From the NCBI GenBank assembly GCA_004296785.1, contig SCVU01000724.1, forward strand, positions 1 to 13,730: a stretch of 13,730 bases of DNA, written 5' to 3'. Of the stretch, positions 7,004 to 12,982 are shown piece after piece. The translations under genes and the position numbers were made by a program. How positions within the stretch are numbered: the stretch's first letter is position 1; every line of letters begins with the position of its first letter. The notes below the pieces were generated by a model that made no database searches, was not told the origin of the DNA, and saw only the letters and a list, made by a program, of their open reading frames with translations. Source of the DNA: Planctomycetota bacterium (lineage in GTDB: Bacteria > Planctomycetota > UBA1135 > GCA-002686595).

Positions 7004-7033
7004 CGAGCGTGCGAGTGTATCATCCGACGCTCG
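7004..7033. promoter_or_regulatory. Inverted repeat filling the sulfotransferase/asnB divergent gap
   Basis: Arms CGAGCGT (7004-7010) and ACGCTCG (7027-7033) are perfect 7-base inverted repeats separated by 16 bases. The right arm ends one base before the asnB start codon, and the -10-like TATCAT sits in the middle of the spacer. The whole gap is only 36 bases (6998-7033). A dimeric regulator bound here would cover both starts. This is a positional inference. Confidence 0.35.
7018..7023 (+). promoter_or_regulatory. Candidate -10 element (TATCAT) for asnB
   Basis: TATCAT is the only AT-rich hexamer near the start. Normal -10 spacing would put transcription start near 7030, leaving a leader of about four bases before the ATG at 7034; there is no room for a Shine-Dalgarno. 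No convincing -35 is visible. The same nine bases, TATCATCCG, occur before apaG, which supports a real promoter element. Confidence 0.4.
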
Positions 7034-8983
7034 ATGTGCGGGATCGCCGGCTTCCTCCGACTCGGCTCCGCGACGCCATCGAGCGCCGATGCGGACGCCG
7101 CGCGCCGCATGGGCGAAGCGCTCGCGCACCGCGGTCCCGATGGTCGCCGCGTCTGGAGCGACGGTCGGATCGCATTCGCGCACGCGCGCCTGTCGATCAT
7201 CGATCTCGAAGGCGGCTGGCAGCCGATCGCGAACGAGGACGCGAGCGTGCGCGTCGTGCTGAACGGCGAGATCTACAACCACCGCGCGCTGCGCGCCGAG
7301 CTCGCGCCGCGGCACAAGTTCACGACGCGCTCCGACACCGAGGTGCTCGTGCACCTGTGGGAGGAAGAGGGCGAGCGGATGCTCGAGCGCGTGCACGGCA
7401 TGTTCGCGTTCGCGCTGTGGGACGCGCGCCGGCAGGTGCTGCTGCTCGCGCGCGATCGCCTGGGCAAGAAGCCGCTGTACCTCGAGGAGCGCGACGGCGT
7501 GCTCGCGTTCGCATCGGAGCCGCGCGCGCTGTTCGCGCGGGCTGAGCCGGGCCGCGAGGGCGCGCAGCGCGAGCTCGACCCGCTGGCGCTCGACGACGTG
7601 CTCTCGCAGCGCTACGTCGATGCACCGCGCAGCGGATTCTGCGGCATCGAACAGCTCGAACCCGGCTCGTGGCTGCGCATCGACGCGCGCGGCCGCGAGC
7701 GGCGCCGCTACTGGTCGCCTCCGCCGCCGACTCCGCGCGCGATCGACGACGCGACCGCGCTCGCCGAGTTCGGCCCGCGCTTCGACGCGGCCGTCGCGTG
7801 CCGCCTGGAATCCGACGTGCCGCTCGGCCTGTTGCTGTCCGGCGGCATCGACTCGTGCGCGGTGCTCGACTCGATGAGCCGCCAGCTCGGCCGCGCCGTG
7901 CGCACGTTCACCGTCGCGTTCTCGCGCGGCGAGGAGTCGGAGGCCGAGCACGCGCGCGCGACCGCGCAGCACTTCGGCGCCGAGCACACGGTGTTCGACC
8001 TCGACGAGCCGACGATGCTCGACGAGGTCGAGCGCGTGCTCGCGCAGGTCGACGTGCCGTTCGCGGATCCGTCGCACCTGCCGACCGCGCTGGTGTGTCG
8101 CCTGGCGCGCACGCAGGTCACCGTGTGCCTAACGGGCGACGGCGGCGACGAGCTGTTCGGCGGCTACACGCGCTACCGACAGGCGCTCGCGCGCGCCGAG
8201 CACGCGAATGCCTCCGGCGCGCGCGCCGCGGTGTACCGCGGCGTGCTCGCGCGGCTGCCGAACCACGGCTTCAAGGCGTGGAAGCTCGCGCGCGGCCTGC
8301 GCGATCGGCTCGGCACGCCGGAGCACGCGTACGTCGAGCACCTCGCGACCGCCGAGCGCGCGCTGCGCGTCGAGTTGTACGGCCCGCGCGCGCTGGCGCT
8401 GCGCGCGCGCGACGTCGAGAGCGAGCTCGAGCTCGACCTGTGCGGCGAGGGCGACCTCGAAGAGCGCATGGTGTCGTTCGACCTCGCGCACACGCTGCCC
8501 GGGCTGATCCTGACGAAGGCCGATCGCGCGAGCATGGCGCACGGGCTCGAGCTGCGCAGTCCGCTTCTCGACCACGCGCTCGTCGAGTGGTCGCGCACGC
8601 TGCCGGGGCGCTGTCGGATCCGCGACGGCAACGGCAAGTGGCTGCTGCGCCGCTGGCTCGAGGGCCGCGTGCCGGCCGAGGTGCTGCAGCGCAAGAAGCG
8701 CGGCTTCGGCACGCCGCTCGGCCGCTGGTTCCGCCGCGAGCTCGCGCCGCTTTCCGACGGCTATCTCGGCGCGAGCCGGCTCGCCGCCGACGGTTGGCTC
8801 GAACCGCGCGCGATCGCGACGCTGTTGCGCGAGCACCGCCGGCGCGCGCGCAACCACGGCGAGCTGTTGTGGGCGCTGCTCGCGCTCGAGATCTGGTATC
8901 GCAATTGGGTTCAGCGCGACGCGCCGGCGATCGCAGCGGCGAGCGCGCGCTCGAGCGCGGCCGCGCGCGCATCCCACGAGTAG
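7034..8983 (+). CDS. asnB: Asparagine synthetase (glutamine-hydrolysing)-type amidotransferase
   Basis: The 649-residue product has the two-domain AsnB layout. The N-terminal class II glutaminase starts M-C-G-I-A-G, with Cys2 as the nucleophile freed by Met removal, then AHRGPDG, RLSIIDLEGGWQPI, NGEIYNH and the SDTEVLVHLWEE segment. The synthetase domain carries the ATP pyrophosphatase loop SGGIDS at 269-274, followed by LTGDGGDELFGGYTRY, LTKADRASMAHGLELRSPLLDH and RKKRGFGTPLGRWFRR. All key residues are present, so it should hydrolyse glutamine and adenylate a carboxylate. Paralogues in polysaccharide loci (for example WbpS-type) amidate uronic acids rather than aspartate; with transferases on both sides, sugar amidation is the better guess, but free asparagine synthesis remains possible. 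ATG at 7034 is fixed by the obligatory Cys2. No Shine-Dalgarno precedes it. The last 24 codons overlap the convergent GT4 gene. Confidence 0.93.
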   Translation: MCGIAGFLRLGSATPSSADADAARRMGEALAHRGPDGRRVWSDGRIAFAHARLSIIDLEGGWQPIANEDASVRVVLNGEIYNHRALRAELAPRHKFTTRSDTEVLVHLWEEEGERMLERVHGMFAFALWDARRQVLLLARDRLGKKPLYLEERDGVLAFASEPRALFARAEPGREGAQRELDPLALDDVLSQRYVDAPRSGFCGIEQLEPGSWLRIDARGRERRRYWSPPPPTPRAIDDATALAEFGPRFDAAVACRLESDVPLGLLLSGGIDSCAVLDSMSRQLGRAVRTFTVAFSRGEESEAEHARATAQHFGAEHTVFDLDEPTMLDEVERVLAQVDVPFADPSHLPTALVCRLARTQVTVCLTGDGGDELFGGYTRYRQALARAEHANASGARAAVYRGVLARLPNHGFKAWKLARGLRDRLGTPEHAYVEHLATAERALRVELYGPRALALRARDVESELELDLCGEGDLEERMVSFDLAHTLPGLILTKADRASMAHGLELRSPLLDHALVEWSRTLPGRCRIRDGNGKWLLRRWLEGRVPAEVLQRKKRGFGTPLGRWFRRELAPLSDGYLGASRLAADGWLEPRAIATLLREHRRRARNHGELLWALLALEIWYRNWVQRDAPAIAAASARSSAAARASHE

Positions 8984-10071
8984 CGCTCGGCGGCCGCGCG
9001 CGCGCGCCGCGCCTGCTCGCGCGCCGCAACGGGATCGGCGCACAGCGCGAGCACGGCCGCCGCGAGCTCGGCGCCCGAGCTTCCGGCCGCGAGCGTCGCG
9101 ATCTGTGCCTCGTCGAGCACGCTGCGATGCGCGACGCTCGGCGCGGCGACGATCGGAACGCCGCTCGCCAGCGCCTCGAACAGCTTGAGCGGCGACGTGT
9201 AGCGCTGCGAGCGCGACTCGGCGCCGCTCGGCAGCACGAGCACGTCGGCGCGCTGCAGGAACTCCGGCACCGCGCGCGGATCGAGCGAGCCGGTGAACTC
9301 GACGAGGTCCGCGCGCGCGTGCGCGCGCAGTCGCGCGAGCTCGCTCGCCGGCTCGCCGCCTGCGATCGCCAGGCGGAACGCGCCGGCACCGGCGCGCCGC
9401 GCGAGCTCGGCGGACATCTCGAGCAGCGCGTCGACGCCCTTGTGCGCGTACAAGCTGCCCGCGTACGCGACGCGGATCGGCGCGCCGAGCGGGACGCGCG
9501 CCGTGTGCGGCGCGAACGCGGCGAGGTCGACGCCGTCCGGAACGACCGCCACCTCGCGCGGCGGCGCGAGCTCGCGCGCGATGTCTTCCGCGAGCGGCGC
9601 GCTGATCGCGATGAGCCCGTGTGCGCGCGCGGCGATCCGCCGCTCGTCGGCGCGGGTGCGCTCCGCTTCCGCCGCGCGGCCCGTCTCGGCCGCGAGCACG
9701 TGCTCGAGGTTGTGGAACTCGAAGACCAGCGGGACGCCGAAGCGCAGCGCGAAGCGCGCCAGCCGCAGCTCGCGCGCGATCCACGCGCGCTCGCCGCGCG
9801 CGCCGAGCGCGAAGCGCGCGATCGAGGCGCGCAGCGCGAGTCCCGCAAGCCCCTTGTGCGCCGGCAGCTCGACGGCGCGCAGTCGCGCGGCCGGCGCGCG
9901 CCCGAGCGCCGTCTCGAGCGCAGCCTCCGCGGCGCCGCCGCGCACGAAGACCCGCACTTCGTGCCCGCGCCGCGCGAGTGCGTCGGCGCTGCGGATCACC
10001 TGCAGCGCGTGCGCCATCCGCAGCGGCGTCTGCAGCACCTGCAACCAGTCGACGCGCAGCGGCGCGCTCAC
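8911..10071 (-). CDS. GT4 family glycosyltransferase
   Basis: The 386-residue product is a GT-B transferase. The first strand and acceptor loop are LRVDWLQVLQTPLRMAHALQ (5-24), then VFEFHNLEH (116-124) and AHGLIAISAPLAEDI (150-164), the usual GT4 pattern. In the donor half are VAVVPDGVDLAAFAP (174-188), VAYAGSLYAHKGVDALLE (201-218) and the sugar-nucleotide site ESRSQRYTSPLKLFEALASG (285-304), in which Glu299 is the second acid of E-x7-E and 'SPLKLFE.lASG.PIV' is typical of one GT4 subgroup. The GTG start at 10071 overlaps the kinase stop as GTGA, so translation is coupled. It is the last gene of a four-gene minus-strand operon. Its final 73 bases lie opposite the end of the asnB gene. Sugar specificity is unknown. 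Confidence 0.88.
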   Translation of the reverse strand: MSAPLRVDWLQVLQTPLRMAHALQVIRSADALARRGHEVRVFVRGGAAEAALETALGRAPAARLRAVELPAHKGLAGLALRASIARFALGARGERAWIARELRLARFALRFGVPLVFEFHNLEHVLAAETGRAAEAERTRADERRIAARAHGLIAISAPLAEDIARELAPPREVAVVPDGVDLAAFAPHTARVPLGAPIRVAYAGSLYAHKGVDALLEMSAELARRAGAGAFRLAIAGGEPASELARLRAHARADLVEFTGSLDPRAVPEFLQRADVLVLPSGAESRSQRYTSPLKLFEALASGVPIVAAPSVAHRSVLDEAQIATLAAGSSGAELAAAVLALCADPVAAREQARRARAAAERYSWDARAAALERALAAAIAGASR

Positions 10072-10784
10072 GGCGAGCTCCGCTTCCGGATCCGCGCGAC
10101 GAGCTCCGACGAGCGCTCGACCTCGCGCCACGCGACGTCGCGATCCCAGCGCAGCCCGCGCAGCGCGAGATACTGCTCGAACGACGCGCGCATGCCCGGA
10201 GCGCGCGCGACCGCGAAGTGCAGGCGACCCCAGTGATCGAACACGAGCTCGCGCGTGAACAGCGTGCGCAGCGGATGGCGCAGCCCGTCGAGATCGAGCA
10301 ACTGCCACGCGCTCCCGTCCCACAGCATGTTCCCCGCGTGCAGGTCGCCGTGGAACACGCGCGCGTCGTGCATGCCGGCGACGAACGCGGGGAACGCGGC
10401 GATCGCGGCCGCGTCCTGGCCCCACAACAGGTGCAGGAAACTGCCGTTGACGAACTCGCTCGCGAGCAAGCTCGCGCCGCCGCGCGGCCGCTCGAGGAAG
10501 CACAGCGGCGCCGGGCTCTTCACCGGAGCGATGCGCGCGTGCAGCAGCGCGCTGCGCCGCGCAGGCGAGCCGCGCAGGCGATCGAACCAGCCGCTGCGCT
10601 CGGGGTAGACCTTGATCGCCGCGGCGCCGACGCGCCAGACGCGGCCGGGCTTGAGCGGCGCACCCGCTTCGATGCGCCCGTGCTCGGCCCACGCCGCGAC
10701 GACCGCGCAGAGCTCGTCGGAGAGCGGCCGCGGCGCGGATCCGGTGACCGCGCCGAAGCGCAGCGGGACCCACGGCGGGTTCAC
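10068..10784 (-). CDS. Lipopolysaccharide kinase (Kdo/WaaP family)-like sugar kinase
   Basis: The 238-residue product has the atypical protein-kinase-like fold used for phosphorylating LPS core sugars. Lys58 in AAIKVYPE corresponds to the ATP-binding lysine. The catalytic loop is VFHGDLHAGNMLW (143-155), with Asp147 as catalytic base and Asn152 as metal ligand. LLDLDGLR (162-169) is the DFG-equivalent, where KdkA/WaaP proteins have 'DFD'. An internal FDRLRGSPARRSALLHAR segment (67-84) is also typical. It would phosphorylate Kdo or heptose in the inner core, which implies an outer membrane with an LPS-like lipid. The GTG start at 10784 overlaps the upstream methyltransferase stop (GTGA), and its own stop overlaps the next GTG the same way. 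Length matches KdkA (about 240 residues) rather than longer WaaP. Another kinase-fold phosphotransferase is possible but less likely in this context. Confidence 0.85.
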   Translation of the reverse strand: MNPPWVPLRFGAVTGSAPRPLSDELCAVVAAWAEHGRIEAGAPLKPGRVWRVGAAAIKVYPERSGWFDRLRGSPARRSALLHARIAPVKSPAPLCFLERPRGGASLLASEFVNGSFLHLLWGQDAAAIAAFPAFVAGMHDARVFHGDLHAGNMLWDGSAWQLLDLDGLRHPLRTLFTRELVFDHWGRLHFAVARAPGMRASFEQYLALRGLRWDRDVAWREVERSSELVARIRKRSSP

Positions 10785-11641
10785 GCGTCGGCCAGGCCGA
10801 TGCCGGACTGCTTCTCGAAGCTGTCGAAGCGATTGACGACGACGCCGGTGCCCGGCTGCGAGAACGGCGCGTAGCCGTACAGTCGATTGGCGTGCAGGAA
10901 CGACGCGAACGCATCGTTCCACAGGATGTCGTCCGACAGGATCAGGCCGCCCTCGCGCAGCAGCGCGCGCGCGACCGCGTACTCGAACAGCATGTGCGTG
11001 ACGGTGTGCAGGCTGTCGTGGATGAACACGTCGACGCGTTCCTCGGCCAGCACGCGCGGCAGGAGCCGCTTCGCGTCGCCCTCGAGGTACGTCCAGCGCT
11101 CGCGGTACGCGGGCGGGATGAAGAAGCCGACCGATTCCGCGGCGACCGACAGGTTCATCTGCAGCTTGCCGGCGACCGGCGGGATGTCGATCGAGATCAG
11201 CCGGCCGTGCGCGTTGCGCGCGAGCGCCGCCATCACGAACGAGGTCAGCGAACCGGCCGCGGTGCCGGTCTCGACGACGACCGCGGGGCGCAGCTCGCGC
11301 AGCAGGCCGTAGTACAGCGCGACGACGCCGCGGCAGCGCACGAGGCGCGCGTCCCAGCTCGCGTCCTCGACGCGGCCGTGGCGCGTGCCCGCGAGCTCGA
11401 ACGCCTCGATCAGCGGCCGCTCGGCGCGCAGCTCGTCGACGTAGTGATCGACGCGCGGACCCGGCGGCAGCCCGAGATCCGCGCGCACGCGCGCGAGCAC
11501 CTCGTCGTCGTCGGCGAACGTGATCCCGCCGCCCGCGCGGCGCGCGACGGTGCCCGAGAGGAAGCGGAACACGCCGCGGCGCCACGGATGCTTCTTGCCG
11601 CCGTAGCCGAAGCGCCGCTGCAGGCTCAAGCTCAGCGGCAT
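10781..11641 (-). CDS. Class I SAM-dependent methyltransferase (Methyltransf_24 type)
   Basis: The 286-residue product has a basic N-terminal extension, then a Rossmann methyltransferase. The SAM loop is VVVETGTAAGSLTSF (121-135), followed by the acidic strand end LISIDIP (148-154), DVFIHDSLHTVTHMLFEY (204-221) and GGLILSDDILWNDAF (231-245). The DSLH and DDI.WN motifs are those of the cephalosporin-hydroxylase-like/Methyltransf_24 group, often metal-assisted O-methyltransferases in polysaccharide and natural-product loci. It sits between a second methyltransferase (two bases upstream) and the sugar kinase (four-base overlap), so the three are surely translated together. O-methylation of a glycan residue is inferred. 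ATG at 11641 is the first in frame; only a weak GGGGGA lies upstream, overlapping the previous gene. Confidence 0.87.
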   Translation of the reverse strand: MPLSLSLQRRFGYGGKKHPWRRGVFRFLSGTVARRAGGGITFADDDEVLARVRADLGLPPGPRVDHYVDELRAERPLIEAFELAGTRHGRVEDASWDARLVRCRGVVALYYGLLRELRPAVVVETGTAAGSLTSFVMAALARNAHGRLISIDIPPVAGKLQMNLSVAAESVGFFIPPAYRERWTYLEGDAKRLLPRVLAEERVDVFIHDSLHTVTHMLFEYAVARALLREGGLILSDDILWNDAFASFLHANRLYGYAPFSQPGTGVVVNRFDSFEKQSGIGLADA

Positions 11642-11643
11642 CG

Positions 11644-12381
11644 CTAGCGTCCCCCGCCGAAGCTGTCGCGCAGCGCCGCGGGCGCCATCTTCAACCAGCG
11701 CCGCAGGCTCGGTCGTCCGCTGCGCAGCGCCTCCGCGTACTTGTGCGGATGCACGAGGCGCGCGACGCCGGTGGGCGAGCTCGCGCGCGCGGCGGCGAGT
11801 TCAGGGTTCTGCTCGAGCGCCGCGGGCGTCGCGTACAGCAGCATGTTCTGCTTGTACCACCACGTGACGTCGGCCTCGTTCCACAGCCGCCAGCGCAGCG
11901 CGTCGACGGCCTGCAGCCCCTCGCGCGCGAACAGCTCCGCCCACCAGTCGGGCCACTGCTCGTTGACGTGATTCAATCCGCCCTGTTCGGGGATCGCCGC
12001 CGAGAACAGCACGACCGGCGCGAGCTGCGCGAGATCGCGCACGAGGCCCGCCGCGCGCGCCTGCGGCAGGTGCTCGGCGACCTCGAGCGACACCGCGAGG
12101 TCGAAACGGCGCGCGACGCTGATCGATTGGTCGAGCGCGCAGCGCTGGAAGCTCGCGCGCGGGATCTTGAGCTGGTCCTCGCGCACCCAGTCGCCGTCCA
12201 GCCCGTGCACGTGCTCGGCGCCCGCCGCGGCGAACTCCGCCAGCCAGCTGCCGTCCCCGCAGCCGACGTCGACGACCGCGCGCGGGCGGATCCAGCGCAT
12301 CAGGAGCGGCACCACCACGCGCGCGGACGGCCGCGCCGTGCGATCGAGGTCCTGGTAGAACGTGGCGGGGTAGGCGCGCAT
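11644..12381 (-). CDS. Class I SAM-dependent methyltransferase (Methyltransf_23-like)
   Basis: The 245-residue product carries the SAM loop AVVDVGCGDGSWLAEF (35-50), the ribose-binding acidic position in GLDGDW (60-65), and LAVSLEVAEHLPQ (95-107). PEQGGLNHVNEQWPDWW (131-147) is a motif found in methyltransferases of cell-surface and glycan gene clusters. A 60-residue C-terminal tail follows (WYKQNMLLYATP onward), partly basic. It is the first gene of the four-gene minus-strand operon and leaves a two-base gap to the next methyltransferase. ATG at 12381 is the first in frame and the fold begins about 30 residues later; no Shine-Dalgarno is visible, so an upstream start or leaderless transcript is possible. 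Substrate is unknown; a glycan hydroxyl or carboxyl is the contextual guess. Confidence 0.86.
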   Translation of the reverse strand: MRAYPATFYQDLDRTARPSARVVVPLLMRWIRPRAVVDVGCGDGSWLAEFAAAGAEHVHGLDGDWVREDQLKIPRASFQRCALDQSISVARRFDLAVSLEVAEHLPQARAAGLVRDLAQLAPVVLFSAAIPEQGGLNHVNEQWPDWWAELFAREGLQAVDALRWRLWNEADVTWWYKQNMLLYATPAALEQNPELAAARASSPTGVARLVHPHKYAEALRSGRPSLRRWLKMAPAALRDSFGGGR

Positions 12382-12445
12382 CGCGAGCGCGGCGCCCGGA
12401 CGCGCGGCGCAGCGGCGGACATCGGAGCATCCGCTGCATGGAGGC

Positions 12446-12476
12446 GCAAGCGAAGGCCGCGCACGCGCGCGCTTGC
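12446..12476. promoter_or_regulatory. Inverted repeat overlapping the apaG -35 region
   Basis: Arms GCAAGCG (12446-12452) and CGCTTGC (12470-12476) are perfect 7-base inverted repeats with a 17-base spacer. The right arm overlaps the candidate apaG -35. It lies in the 128-base divergent gap 12382-12509. A repeat of this length can arise by chance in so GC-rich a gap, so the support is weak. Confidence 0.2.
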
Positions 12477-12509
12477 CGGACGGGGTGCGCGGCCTGATAT
12501 CATCCGCGC
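12473..12509 (+). promoter_or_regulatory. Candidate leaderless promoter of apaG
   Basis: TTGCCG (12473-12478) is a possible -35, with a 19-base spacer to TATCAT (12498-12503). The -10 is extended: TG-A-TATCAT, starting at 12495. Six bases follow the -10 before the ATG, so transcription would begin at or next to the A of ATG (12510), giving a leaderless mRNA. No Shine-Dalgarno is present, which agrees. The TATCATCCG nonamer is identical to that before asnB. Confidence 0.45.
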
Positions 12510-12959
12510 ATGGCAGCGCGCAGTTCCGACTCCCCCACGGCGGCGATGGAAACCGGGCACTCCGACACGGTCACGGATGGGATCCGCGTGCGCGTGGCGG
12601 CGCAGTACCTCGCCGATCAGTCCGACCCCGATCGCAACGAGTACCAGTACGTGTACCGCGTGATCCTGACCAACGAGGGCACGCGCCCAGCGAAGTTGCT
12701 CTCGCGGCACTGGGTGATCCGCGACGCGCACAACGAGACGCGCGAAGTGCGCGGACCGGGCGTCGTCGGCGAGCAACCCGAGCTCGTGCCCGGCGCGTCG
12801 TTCGAGTACATGAGCCGCTGCCCGCTGCGCACGGAGTGGGGCACGATGGAAGGCAGCTATCGCTTCGTGCGCCCCGACGGCACGTTCTTCGACGCGAGCA
12901 TCGGGCGCTTCTTCCTCGCGCGCACCGCGGCTCCGCTGTCGGCGCTCGCGCCGAGCTAG
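12510..12959 (+). CDS. apaG: ApaG (DUF525) protein
   Basis: The 149-residue product matches ApaG, a fibronectin-III-like beta-sandwich protein linked to divalent cation (Co/Mg) efflux phenotypes in enterobacteria; its molecular role is not settled. The core runs from TDGIRVRVAAQYL to near the end, with YVYRVILTNEG, AKLLSRHWVIRDAHNETREVRGPGVVGEQPEL and GTMEGSYRFVRPDGTFFDASIGRF, all in the family order. E. coli ApaG is 125 residues; here about 20 extra polar residues precede the core, and a second ATG at codon 13 could be the true start. The first ATG is preferred because a -10-like element lies exactly one promoter distance upstream. The gene is divergent from the methyltransferase operon and 23 bases upstream of the phospholipase-like gene on the same strand, so those two may be co-transcribed. 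Confidence 0.92.
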   Translation: MAARSSDSPTAAMETGHSDTVTDGIRVRVAAQYLADQSDPDRNEYQYVYRVILTNEGTRPAKLLSRHWVIRDAHNETREVRGPGVVGEQPELVPGASFEYMSRCPLRTEWGTMEGSYRFVRPDGTFFDASIGRFFLARTAAPLSALAPS

Positions 12960-12982
12960 CGCGCCGCGCCGCCGAGCGCACC

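Noticed and set aside
7012..8077. Minus-strand extension upstream of the sulfotransferase
   Set aside because: It lies antisense to asnB, which has complete motifs; the sulfotransferase fold begins right after ATG 6997.
7669..10236. 855-codon plus-strand open frame
   Set aside because: It is out of frame in asnB and antisense to the following GT4; repetitive Arg/Ala sequence without motifs.
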